Assembly (NCBI GenBank): GCA_028280525.1
Contig: JANQLR010000059.1
Coordinates: forward strand, 1-38,032
Reading direction: 5' to 3'
Source of the DNA: Longimicrobiales bacterium
Lineage (GTDB): Bacteria; Gemmatimonadota; Gemmatimonadetes; Longimicrobiales; Gaopeijiaceae
DNA length: 38,032 nt
The translations under genes and the position numbers were made by a program. This document shows positions 1 through 8,039 of this stretch, in pieces (positions within the stretch are counted from its first letter, which is position 1; every line of letters begins with the position of its first letter). The notes under the pieces were generated by a model. The model was not told where the DNA came from, did not search any database, and saw only the letters and a list, made by a program, of their open reading frames with translations.

Positions 1-1028
1 ACGCCCACGATGGTGCCCGCGACCACCGCGCCGATCCCGCGCAGCGCGGCCTTCACCGCGGCCTCGCGCCGCATGCGTTCGAGAAGCGGGGCGGCCACCA
101 GGACCGCCACGAAGGCGGGAAGGTAGACCCCCACCGTTCCCGCGACGGCCCCCGGGGCTCCCGCCGCCGCGTACCCGACGAAGGCGGCGAGCGTCGAGAT
201 CGGACCCGGGACCGCCTGAGTGATCGCGACGCCGTCGAGGAAGGCGGCGGGGTCGAGCCACCCGAACGCCTCCACCGCGGTCGGCTGCAGGAGCGCGACC
301 AGGGTGTATCCGCCCCCGAAGAGCACCGACCCGATCCCGAGCAGGTGCAGGAAGACCGCGGCCGGCGAGCCCGCCGCGAGGAAGGCGAGGATCCCCGCGG
401 TCGGGAGCTGCGGAGCGCCAAGCCCACCGAGCATCGCCACCCCCATGCGGGTCGACGGGGCACCCCCGGCACGCCGATCGAAGGCCCAGGTGACGCCACC
501 CCCGAGGAGCATCGCGGGAACCGCCCACCCGCCCGCCACCGCCCCCACCACCGCACCGAGGAGCGCGAGCGTCAGGGTGGGCCCGTCGGTCACCGCGGTC
601 CGGCCGAGCTTCCACGCGGCGCGTAGGATCAGCGCGAGGACGACCGGCTTCACGAGGGCGAAGACGGGGTCGAGGAGCGGGAGGCCTCCGAGTGGACCGA
701 AGTAGAGGGCGGCGAGCCCGGTCACCATGAGGAAGGCCGGAAGGAGGAAGATCCCCCCGGTCACCAGCGCGCCGGCGACGCCGCGCTTCACGTGCCCGAT
801 GTGGATGGCCACCTCGGAGGAGTTGGGGCCGGGGAGGAGGTTGGTGACCGCAACGAGCTCGAGGAAGTGCTCTCGGGTGAGCCAGCGCCGTCGCTCGACC
901 ACCTCCTCCAGCATCAGCGCCAGGTGCGCATTCGGACCACCGAAGCCGAGAAGGGAGAGGCGCAGAAAGACGACGGCGAGCTCGCCCAGAGAGACGAACT
1001 CGCCATCGGTCTTCCGCGCCTCGGTCAT
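1..1028 (-). CDS. chrA: Chromate transporter ChrA family (3' end outside window)
   Basis: Not in the ORF track because it has no stop inside the window. Reading the minus strand from the ATG at 1028 gives MTEARKTDGEFVSLGELAVV and then GFGGPNAHLALMLEEVVERR, the conserved N-terminal signature of the CHR family. The rest is a chain of hydrophobic segments, with a second-half repeat of the signature (LFGGGYTLVALLQP). About 342 codons are visible; bidomain CHR proteins are usually near 400 residues, so only the last part is missing. The family exports chromate or sulfate-like oxyanions across the inner membrane, but the real substrate cannot be told from sequence. The start lies 22 bases after the pckA stop with no strong ribosome site, so it may be co-transcribed with pckA. 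Family assignment is firm; substrate is inferred. Confidence 0.88.
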   Translation of the reverse strand, partial: MTEARKTDGEFVSLGELAVVFLRLSLLGFGGPNAHLALMLEEVVERRRWLTREHFLELVAVTNLLPGPNSSEVAIHIGHVKRGVAGALVTGGIFLLPAFLMVTGLAALYFGPLGGLPLLDPVFALVKPVVLALILRAAWKLGRTAVTDGPTLTLALLGAVVGAVAGGWAVPAMLLGGGVTWAFDRRAGGAPSTRMGVAMLGGLGAPQLPTAGILAFLAAGSPAAVFLHLLGIGSVLFGGGYTLVALLQPTAVEAFGWLDPAAFLDGVAITQAVPGPISTLAAFVGYAAAGAPGAVAGTVGVYLPAFVAVLVAAPLLERMRREAAVKAALRGIGAVVAGTIVG

Positions 1029-1050
1029 CTTCGGTGCCGAGCGGGCCCGC

Positions 1051-2664
1051 CTAGACGGTCGGGCCGGCGGCCTTCACCTCGTCGCCGACGCCGTCCGCGT
1101 ACTGCTCGAAGTTCTCCCGGAACATCCTGGCGAGACGAGCCGCCGCGGCATCGTACGCCGCGGGGTCGGCCCAGGTGTCCCGCGGACGAAGCACCTCGCC
1201 GGGAACACCGCTCACGGCTGTGGGGACGGCGACCCCGAAGACCGGATCCGTCGTCGTGACGGCGTCGGCGAGCTTCCCCTCGAGCGCCGCCGACACCATG
1301 GCGCGCGTGTAGCCGAGCTTCATCCGTGCCCCGACGCCGTAGCCGCCCCCCGACCACCCGGTGTTGACCAGGTAGACGGTCGCTCCGTGCTCGCGGAGCT
1401 TCTCGCCGAGCATCGTCGCGTACTCCCCGGGATGCCGGGGCAGGAAGGGCGCGCCGAAGCAGGCGCTGAAGGTCGCGACGGGCTCGGTCACCCCCCGCTC
1501 CGTTCCCGCCACCTTCGCGGTGTACCCGGAGAGGAAGTGGTACATCGCCTGCTCGGGGGTGAGGCGGGAGATGGGCGGGAGGACCCCGAAGGCGTCGGCG
1601 GTGAGGAAGAGGATCGTGCGCGGATGACCGCCCACGCTCGGCTCGACCGCATTCGGGATGAAGTGAATGGGGTAGGAGGCGCGCGTGTTCTCCGTGATCG
1701 AAGCGTCGAAGAAGTCGATCTCCCGGGACGCCTCGTCCGCCACCACGTTCTCGACGATCGTCCCGAACCGGCCGATCGCATGGTAGATCTCCGGCTCGCT
1801 CTTCGCGGTCAGCCGGATCGCCTTCGCGTAGCAGCCGCCCTCGAAGTTGAAGACGCCGTCGTCGCTCCAGCCGTGCTCGTCGTCCCCGATCAGCCCGCGC
1901 GCGGGGTCGGCCGACAGGGTGGTCTTCCCGGTCCCCGACAGTCCGAAGAAGAGGGCGACGTCCCCCTTCCGGCCGACGTTCGCCGAGCAGTGCATGGGGA
2001 GCACGCCGCGATCCGGCAGGAGGTGGTTGAGCACGGAGAAGATCGACTTCTTGATCTCCCCTGCGTACCGGGTCCCGGTGACGAGCACGGTGCGCCGCGA
2101 GAAGGAGACGACGACCCCCGTGCTCGAGCGGGTGCCATGCCTCTCCGGGTCGCACTCGAACTCCGGGGCGTGCAGCACCGTGAAGTCGGGCTCCATCTCG
2201 GCCTGCTCCCCGCGCGTCGGGCGGAGGAACATGTTCCAGACGAAGAGGTTGTGCCACGCGCTCGGGGAGATGACGCGCACATTCATCGCATACGCCGGAT
2301 CCGCACCGGCACGGGCGTCGCGGATGAACAGCTCCCGCTCGTTCAGGTATGCCACCACGTCGTCGTGCAGCGCGTCGAAATGCTCGCGAGAGATCTCGAC
2401 GTTCACCTTTCCCCAGTCGACGGTCGACTCCGTCTCCGTCTCGCGGACGGTGAACTTGTCGTTCGGCGACCGACCGGTGTGCGGGGCGGTCACGGCGCGG
2501 AAGGCGCCCCCGGCCACCAGCGATCCCTCACCCTTTCGGAGCGCGTGCTCGACGAGCTCCACCGATGAGAGATTCCAGTGGACCGGCCGCGTCGGCTCGA
2601 GTCGGTGCCCCTCGAGTCCGTTCGAGGCCAGGACGGCGCTCGCGCCGGAGATCTCTTCGCTCAT
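1051..2664 (-). CDS. pckA: Phosphoenolpyruvate carboxykinase (ATP)
   Basis: Cytosolic enzyme converting oxaloacetate plus ATP to phosphoenolpyruvate, CO2 and ADP, the entry step of gluconeogenesis. The 537-residue product matches the usual length of the ATP-dependent family. The P-loop GLSGTGKTT lies near residue 242 and is followed by the kinase-2/metal motif LIGDDEHGW, the [10 protein letters not shown] stretch and the adenine-region motif [12 protein letters not shown]. All of these are diagnostic for the ATP rather than the GTP enzyme. Translation from the ATG at 2664 is supported by a purine-rich CAGGGGG just upstream. The malic enzyme maeB ends 55 bases upstream on the same strand and chrA begins 22 bases downstream, so a maeB-pckA(-chrA) transcript is plausible. 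No odd residues or truncation seen. Confidence 0.97.
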   Translation of the reverse strand: MSEEISGASAVLASNGLEGHRLEPTRPVHWNLSSVELVEHALRKGEGSLVAGGAFRAVTAPHTGRSPNDKFTVRETETESTVDWGKVNVEISREHFDALHDDVVAYLNERELFIRDARAGADPAYAMNVRVISPSAWHNLFVWNMFLRPTRGEQAEMEPDFTVLHAPEFECDPERHGTRSSTGVVVSFSRRTVLVTGTRYAGEIKKSIFSVLNHLLPDRGVLPMHCSANVGRKGDVALFFGLSGTGKTTLSADPARGLIGDDEHGWSDDGVFNFEGGCYAKAIRLTAKSEPEIYHAIGRFGTIVENVVADEASREIDFFDASITENTRASYPIHFIPNAVEPSVGGHPRTILFLTADAFGVLPPISRLTPEQAMYHFLSGYTAKVAGTERGVTEPVATFSACFGAPFLPRHPGEYATMLGEKLREHGATVYLVNTGWSGGGYGVGARMKLGYTRAMVSAALEGKLADAVTTTDPVFGVAVPTAVSGVPGEVLRPRDTWADPAAYDAAAARLARMFRENFEQYADGVGDEVKAAGPTV

Positions 2665-2719
2665 GGTCCCCCTGAGGTCTGATCGTCCTCCGGCGGCGGT
2701 TCCGCCGACCGGAAAGACG

Positions 2720-4987
2720 TCAATTTTGCCGGGATCGGGCGTGGGCGTCTACCGCGGCGACGGTCGTCAGGTTCAGCACGTCCTGCTGGGTGGCCCCGCG
2801 CTGAAGGATGTGCACCGGTCTCGCCATCCCCATCAGCACCGGCCCGATCACCTCGGCGTTCCCGACCTCGTCCAGGAGCTTGTAGGCGACGTTCGCCGCA
2901 CCGAGGTTCGGGAAGACGAGGATGTTGGCGGGCCCGGTCAGCGTCGAGAAGGGGTACGTCTCCCGGAGCTTCCGGTGGTTCACCGCCGTGTCGGCCTGCA
3001 TCTCCCCGTCGATCTCGAGTTCGGGCATTCGCTCGCGAACGAGCTCGACCGCCTGTGCGCACTTTCGCGCTTCGGGGTGACGGACCGACCCGAAGTTCGA
3101 GAAGGAGACCATCGCGACCCGGGGCGTCATCCCCAGCTGGGAGACGAGGCTGGCGGACAGGGTCGCGATATCGGCGAGCGCCTCGGCGTCCGGGTCGATG
3201 TTGACCGTGGTGTCGGCCAGGAAGAGGAGCTCCCGGTTGGGGAAGGCGACGACGTACAGCCCCGCTACCCGGTTCACATCCGATCGGCGACCGATGATCT
3301 GCAGCGTCGGGCGGATGATCTCGGGGTAGTTCGCCTCGATTCCGGCAACGACCGCGTCCGCGTCCCCCGCGCGGACCATGGAGGCGGCGAACCAGATGGG
3401 CTTGTACATGTTCCACCGCGCCTCGGCGAGCGTCAGCCCCTTCCGACCTCGGCGCAGGAAGATGTCGTCGGCGTAGCGATAGCGATCCTCCTCCTGCTCC
3501 GCCGCGTACACGACCTCCACCGCCGACACGTCGACCCCCATCGCCGCGGCCTTCTCCTCGATGCGGGGTCGGCGACCGATCAGAACCGGGCGGCAGACGC
3601 CCTCCTCGACCATCTGTGAGGCGGCGCGGATGATGGTGTCGTTGTGGCCCTCCGGGAAGACGATGCGGGACGGGTTCTGGCGCGCGCGGCTCGTCATCCA
3701 GCGCATCACGGCCCTCCCCGGTCCGAGCGAGGCCCGGAGGCGCTCCCGGTAATCGTCGATGTCGATCTCGACCCGGGCCAGCCCCGTGTCCATGGCAGCT
3801 TGTGCCACGGCGGGTGCCACCGTGTAGAGCACTCGGTTGTCGAAGGGCTTCGGGATCAGATAGTCGGTACCGAAGCCGAGGCTCTCTCCGGCGTAGGCGT
3901 CGACGACGTTCTCCGGGACCTCGCGCCGCGCCAGCTCGGCGAGCGCGTGGGTCGCGGCGAGCATCATCTCCTCGTTCACGCCCTTCGCACGCACATCGAG
4001 GGCTCCACGGAAGATGAAGGGGAATCCCAGGACGTTGTTCACCTGGTTCGGGTAGTCCGATCGGCCGGTCGCGAGAATCGCGTCGGGACGCTCCGCCAGG
4101 GCGTCCTCCGGGAGGATCTCGGGATCCGGGTTGGCCAGCGCGAAGACGATCGGGCGATCCGCCATCGTCCGAACCATATCCCGCGTGATCGCTCCTGCGA
4201 CGGAGAGCCCGATCACCACGTCCGCCCCGACCATCGCGCCGGCCAGATCCCGCGCCTCGGTCTCGACCGCGAACTCCGCCTTGTGCGGGTCCATCCGCTC
4301 CGTCCGCCCCGCGTAGATGACCCCCTTCGAGTCGCACATGGTCACGTTTTCGCGCCGCACGCCGAGTCGAACCAGGTGCCGCGCAGTCGAGATCGCGGAG
4401 GCCCCGGCCCCACTGAAGACCACCGTGACCTCCGAGAGGGACTTCCCCACCAGCTCGACCGCATTGAGGAGCGCGGCGCCCCCGATGATCGCCGTTCCGT
4501 GCTGATCGTCGTGGAAGACGGGGATGTCGAGCTCGCGCCGGAGGGTGTCCTCGATCTCGAAGCAGTCGGGTGCCCGGATGTCCTCCAGGTTGATCCCGCC
4601 GACGGTCGGCTCGAGCATGCGGCAGAAGGAGATCACCTCGGAGGCCGTGGGCGCGTCGATCTCGAGGTCGAAGACGTCGATCCCGGCGAACTTCTTGAAG
4701 AGGACGCCCTTCCCCTCCATGACCGGCTTGGAGGCGAGCGGGCCGATGTTGCCGAGCCCCAGCACGGCACTGCCGTTCGAGACCACCGCGACGAGGTTGC
4801 CCCGCGCCGTGTAGCGGAAGACATCGTCGGGACGTTGGTGAATTTCCCGGCAGGGCTCCGCGACCCCCGGGCTGTACGCCAGCGACAGGTCCGACGCCGT
4901 CGCGACCCCCTTCGTGGGGAGGACCTCCACCTTCCCGGGACGCGGATGCTCGTGGTAGTCCAGTGCGGCCGTCTTGGGATCGCTCAT
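2720..4987 (-). CDS. maeB: NADP-dependent malic enzyme with C-terminal phosphotransacetylase-like domain
   Basis: Oxidatively decarboxylates malate to pyruvate with NADP. The ORF track calls 1221 residues, but the true start is the ATG at 4987 ([19 protein letters not shown]), giving 755 residues, the normal MaeB size; the longer reading is antisense to the next gene. Near residue 38 is the malic signature [12 protein letters not shown]. It is followed by [20 protein letters not shown], the metal-binding [15 protein letters not shown] and the dinucleotide-binding [15 protein letters not shown]. From about residue 430 a phosphate acetyltransferase-like domain begins ([17 protein letters not shown]); in this family it is usually non-catalytic and binds acetyl-CoA as a regulator. 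It is divergent from the outer-membrane gene at 5081 and upstream of pckA, so malate and oxaloacetate drainage are encoded together. Confidence 0.96.
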   Translation of the reverse strand: MSDPKTAALDYHEHPRPGKVEVLPTKGVATASDLSLAYSPGVAEPCREIHQRPDDVFRYTARGNLVAVVSNGSAVLGLGNIGPLASKPVMEGKGVLFKKFAGIDVFDLEIDAPTASEVISFCRMLEPTVGGINLEDIRAPDCFEIEDTLRRELDIPVFHDDQHGTAIIGGAALLNAVELVGKSLSEVTVVFSGAGASAISTARHLVRLGVRRENVTMCDSKGVIYAGRTERMDPHKAEFAVETEARDLAGAMVGADVVIGLSVAGAITRDMVRTMADRPIVFALANPDPEILPEDALAERPDAILATGRSDYPNQVNNVLGFPFIFRGALDVRAKGVNEEMMLAATHALAELARREVPENVVDAYAGESLGFGTDYLIPKPFDNRVLYTVAPAVAQAAMDTGLARVEIDIDDYRERLRASLGPGRAVMRWMTSRARQNPSRIVFPEGHNDTIIRAASQMVEEGVCRPVLIGRRPRIEEKAAAMGVDVSAVEVVYAAEQEEDRYRYADDIFLRRGRKGLTLAEARWNMYKPIWFAASMVRAGDADAVVAGIEANYPEIIRPTLQIIGRRSDVNRVAGLYVVAFPNRELLFLADTTVNIDPDAEALADIATLSASLVSQLGMTPRVAMVSFSNFGSVRHPEARKCAQAVELVRERMPELEIDGEMQADTAVNHRKLRETYPFSTLTGPANILVFPNLGAANVAYKLLDEVGNAEVIGPVLMGMARPVHILQRGATQQDVLNLTTVAAVDAHARSRQN

Positions 4988-5041
4988 TCGAATCGGGCCT
5001 CGAATGGATCGTGGGTCGTGCGGGTGGTCTGCGGGGGGTCG

Positions 5042-5047
5042 TAGATT
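5042..5047 (+). promoter_or_regulatory. Candidate -10/-7 element TAGATT for the Omp85-like gene
   Basis: TAGATT lies 33 bases before the ATG at 5081 in the 93-base divergent spacer with maeB. No TTG-type upstream element was found at a normal distance. The reverse complement (GTAATCTAC) could also serve maeB. Called only because the same hexamer recurs upstream of other genes in the window. Confidence 0.35.
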
Positions 5048-5080
5048 ACCATCTCGCCCTGCTCCGCCGAAGTCCCGTCG

Positions 5081-6868
5081 ATGCCCCACCTTCGAACCGC
5101 CCTCCTCGGGGTGGCCATCCTCCTCTCCGCCGCCCTCCCGCGGAGTCTGCACGCCCAGAAGTGCGATCAGGGTCGGGTATCTCGGGTCGTCGTCGACAAC
5201 CAGTCGATCTTCCCCGACGACCAGGCGGACGACGAGAACCTGGGCTGGGCCTTCCGGCTCGCGAACAAGCTGCACCTGCGAACCCGCCCGCAGTTCATCC
5301 GGCGGGAGCTTCTCCTCTCGGTCGGCGACTGTTACGACGCCTTCCGCGTCGCCGATTCGGAGCGGATTCTGCGCGCGTACGATTTCATCGCCCAGGCGGA
5401 GGTCTTCGGGCTTCGGCTTCCGGATGGGAGCTGGGAGGTTCGGGTCCGGACGCAGGACGAGTGGAGCACCCGGATCGAGGTCGCCGGAGAGCTGGACGAG
5501 GGACTGGAGCTCCGCAGCGTCTCGATCGGAGAGGAGAATCTCCTGGGGCGGGGGATGCGGGTCGGCGCCGGCCTCTCCCAGCGGGACGCCCAGCGCGACA
5601 TGGGCGTCTCCTTCTTCACCCCCCGTCTCCTCAATTCGCGGACGGACTTCCGGGTCGAGCTGGGCACCACCCGCGCTGGTCGCTTCATCGAGCAGGAGCT
5701 CGTGCACCCCTTCCTGGGGGAGGTGGGGCGCTTCGGGTTGCGACAGCGCTTTTCCCGCAACGAGGACTTCTTCCAGTACTCGGTGGGCCCCGACGACCAG
5801 TCGCGCTTCCTGCTGGCGCCCTTCTCCTCCGAGTTCATCGAGACGGCGATCGCGTACCGGTGGGGCGAGCCGGGCGATCTGCTCGTCGGGGGGCTCGCGG
5901 TGTCGCGGGAGTCGCTGGACTTCGCCGACTTCGACACCGGCTCCGAGTTCATCGACGATGGGCGCAGCTTCGACGAGGGGGTCCCGGCCCCCGACTCCCT
6001 GCTCGATATCGTGCGTCCGCAGACCCGATTCCAGTCGGGTACGCGCGTCTCCCTCCTCTTCGCCCACCGACAGATCCGGTTCACCCAGCGGATCGGACTC
6101 GACGCCCTCCGGGGGATCGAGGACCTTCAGCTCGGCACGGACATCTCGCTCACCCTCGGGCGCACATTCGGCGCGGACGCCCGCGGGGGGGTGCCCGACG
6201 ACGTCTACACGCGGGTCCGGCTGTACGCCGCCTCCGCACCCGACCCCTTCACGCTGGTCTTCGACGCCGCCTTCGAGGGGCGACAGATCTTCGCCGGGCC
6301 CGGGATCGACAACGATGGGTGGCGCGACACCTTCGCCGAGGTCGATCTCCTTGCCTACTGGCAGCCGATCCGCTTCGACCGACACACCCTGATGGCGAGA
6401 GCGTCCGCGGCCGGTGCGTGGGCGGTCGACCTGCCCTATCAGCTCACCCTCGGCGGGGCGACCGGCGTCCGCGGCTACAATCGCCAGGATCTGCCCGGTG
6501 CTCGACGCGTCAAGCTGACGGTCGAGGACCGCATCTATCTCGGGTGGCCGTCTCCCCAGGTCTTCGACTTCGGCCTCACCGTCTTCGGAGATGTCGGGCG
6601 CATCTGGGCGGGCGACGTGCCCTTCGGGGTCGACTCCGGATGGCTCGGGACGGTCGGGGGTGGACTGCGCATCGGCTTCCCGACGGAGAGCCGCGGCGTG
6701 GTCCGACTCGATGTGGCCTTCCCGGTGACGAGCGACGGGTTCGGGGGGCCCATCTTCCGGGTCTCCGCGGCCGACCTCCTCGGGCTGCGCGGAGGCGATC
6801 GGGATCCGCAGATCGCGCGGAGCCGGCCTCTCCTGGTCGGTCCCGACCGCTTCAATCCGCTCCGTTGA
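5081..6868 (+). CDS. Omp85/BamA-like outer-membrane beta-barrel protein
   Basis: The first 26 residues form a signal peptide (hydrophobic LLGVAILLSAALP, cleavage after SLHA). Residues about 30-120 resemble a single POTRA-like periplasmic segment (VSRVVVDNQSIF, RRELLLSVGDCYD). The remainder is rich in alternating amphipathic strands, and near residue 460 carries GGATGVRGYNRQ, the VRGY motif typical of the Omp85 barrel lid loop. At 595 residues with at most one or two POTRA units it is shorter than BamA, so it more likely resembles a TamA/surface-antigen-type transporter or assembly factor; its client is unknown. It does not end in the aromatic residue common in outer-membrane proteins (ends NPLR). 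The gene stands alone, divergent from maeB and ahead of the sigma factor. Barrel class is well supported, exact role is not. Confidence 0.8.
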   Translation: MPHLRTALLGVAILLSAALPRSLHAQKCDQGRVSRVVVDNQSIFPDDQADDENLGWAFRLANKLHLRTRPQFIRRELLLSVGDCYDAFRVADSERILRAYDFIAQAEVFGLRLPDGSWEVRVRTQDEWSTRIEVAGELDEGLELRSVSIGEENLLGRGMRVGAGLSQRDAQRDMGVSFFTPRLLNSRTDFRVELGTTRAGRFIEQELVHPFLGEVGRFGLRQRFSRNEDFFQYSVGPDDQSRFLLAPFSSEFIETAIAYRWGEPGDLLVGGLAVSRESLDFADFDTGSEFIDDGRSFDEGVPAPDSLLDIVRPQTRFQSGTRVSLLFAHRQIRFTQRIGLDALRGIEDLQLGTDISLTLGRTFGADARGGVPDDVYTRVRLYAASAPDPFTLVFDAAFEGRQIFAGPGIDNDGWRDTFAEVDLLAYWQPIRFDRHTLMARASAAGAWAVDLPYQLTLGGATGVRGYNRQDLPGARRVKLTVEDRIYLGWPSPQVFDFGLTVFGDVGRIWAGDVPFGVDSGWLGTVGGGLRIGFPTESRGVVRLDVAFPVTSDGFGGPIFRVSAADLLGLRGGDRDPQIARSRPLLVGPDRFNPLR

Positions 6869-6905
6869 AGGCTCCCGGCTCTTCGGTCGGTTACCTCCGT
6901 CGCAT

Positions 6906-6922
6906 TGTGTCCTATCGACACA
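6906..6922 (+). other. Small inverted repeat after the Omp85-like gene
   Basis: TGTGTC and GACACA can pair around the five-base loop CTATC, 38 bases after the stop at 6868. No T-run follows, so it is not a convincing intrinsic terminator. It could be a weak stem or a regulator site for the sigma gene downstream. Confidence 0.25.
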
Positions 6923-6949
6923 CGCGGAGTCACGCCGGGGTCACAAGCC

Positions 6950-6982
6950 TTTGACGCTTCAAGGAAGTCGCGGTTAGATTTT
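6950..6982 (+). promoter_or_regulatory. Promoter of the sigma factor gene
   Basis: TTTGACG is followed after 21 bases by TAGATTTT. Read as a Bacteroidota-type promoter this is TTTG-N21-TAnnTTT; read as a sigma-70 type it is TTGACG-N18-TAGATT. It stands out strongly from the GC-rich surroundings and lies 112 bases before the start codon. The leader then carries CCCCG-TTTTTT-CGGGG (7028-7043), a five-base stem with a six-T loop, and an A-run near 7075. Confidence 0.6.
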
Positions 6983-7094
6983 CTTCGGATCGTCAGGACC
7001 CGGGTTCGTCCGCATCAACGGGCGAGCCCCCGTTTTTTCGGGGTGGGCGGCTGGATCGTCGCGACCGGGTCCACAAAAAACTCTCGACAGCAGG

Positions 7095-7967
7095 ATGCTG
7101 GAACGGATGTTTTCTTCCTCGCGTGGTCTGGACTCGTTCGATCAGTACCTGCAGGACGTGGAGAAGTATCCTCTGATCCAGAATCCCGCGGAGGAGCGCG
7201 CACTCGCTCGGCGCGCCCGTGCCGGGGACAAGGAGGCAGCCGAGCGGCTCGTCACGGCCAACCTCCGGTTCGTGATCTCCTACGTGAAGAAGTACCAGGG
7301 CCGCGGCCTCGGTCTCGCCGAGCTGGTGTGCATCGGCAACGAGGGGCTGCTCAAGGCAGTCAAGAAGTTCGATCCGGACAAGGGCGTGAAGTTCATCTCC
7401 TACGCCGTCTGGTGGATCCGGCAGACCGTGCTGCAGGCGCTCGCCGAGCAGACGCGCTCCGTCCGCATCCCGCTCAACCAGAACTCGAACCTCGCCAAGC
7501 TGTCCCGCACGAACACGCAGCTCACCCAGAGCCTGGGTCGGACCCCGACCGATCAGGAGATCGCGGAGGAGATGGGAGAGCCGCTCGACACGATCCGGGC
7601 CCTCCGCCGCGTCGCCGCCTCCGAGCTTTCGCTCGACGCGCCGATCGACCGCGGCGACCGGGACAGCGCCTCCTTCGGAGAGCGCTCCGCAGGAGCCGAG
7701 GCGCCCGACATCGAGGAGGACGTGGAGGCGGTTGCCCGCCGAGAGTTCCTCGAGCAGATGTTCGAGACCTACCTCACCGAGCGCGAGCGGAAGATCCTCT
7801 ACCTCTACTACGGTCTGGATGACGGGGAGGAGCGGACGCTGGAGGAGATCGGCTCGCTCCTCGGCGTGACCCGAGAGCGGATCCGCCAGATCCGGAATCG
7901 CGCCTTCGAGAAGCTCCGCGAGAGCCCTCACGGCGAGTCTCTCTCCGGGTTCTGGCAGCCCAGCTGA
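7095..7967 (+). CDS. Primary-type RNA polymerase sigma factor (RpoD/SigA family, short form)
   Basis: Directs RNA polymerase to promoters. The 290-residue protein has regions 1.2-4.2 but no region 1.1 acidic extension. Region 1.2/2.1 is SFDQYLQDVEKYPLIQNPAEE and ANLRFVISYVKKYQGRG. Region 2.3-2.4, near residues 98-120, is KFISYAVWWIRQTVLQALAEQ. Region 3.0 follows with RIPLNQN, and region 4.2 is TLEEIGSLLGVTRERIRQIRNRAFEKLR. Both the small size and the helix 2.4 wording (WWIRQ..LQALAEQ) resemble the Bacteroidota housekeeping sigma more than E. coli RpoD (WWIRQAITRSIADQ). Start at ATG 7095; ATG 7107 is possible. It is single, between two outer-membrane protein genes, with its own promoter. It could be the primary sigma or a group 2 paralogue; no other sigma is visible to compare. 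Confidence 0.93.
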   Translation: MLERMFSSSRGLDSFDQYLQDVEKYPLIQNPAEERALARRARAGDKEAAERLVTANLRFVISYVKKYQGRGLGLAELVCIGNEGLLKAVKKFDPDKGVKFISYAVWWIRQTVLQALAEQTRSVRIPLNQNSNLAKLSRTNTQLTQSLGRTPTDQEIAEEMGEPLDTIRALRRVAASELSLDAPIDRGDRDSASFGERSAGAEAPDIEEDVEAVARREFLEQMFETYLTERERKILYLYYGLDDGEERTLEEIGSLLGVTRERIRQIRNRAFEKLRESPHGESLSGFWQPS

Positions 7968-8039
7968 CCCCGCACCTTCTCGCCTGACCGCCGGCCACTG
8001 CAGGGCAGGAACCGGGTCACCGACGCGGCTGTACGATCG

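Noticed and set aside
727-2568. 613-residue plus-strand ORF
   Set aside because: Antisense shadow of pckA; no recognisable domain, and the minus-strand product is a full canonical enzyme.
2665-2719. TTGACG before pckA as a promoter
   Set aside because: No -10-like hexamer lies 16-19 bases downstream, and the TTGA overlaps the end of maeB; read-through from maeB is simpler.
2720-6385. 1221-residue minus-strand ORF
   Set aside because: Its first 460 or so residues are antisense to the Omp85-like gene; true maeB starts at 4987.
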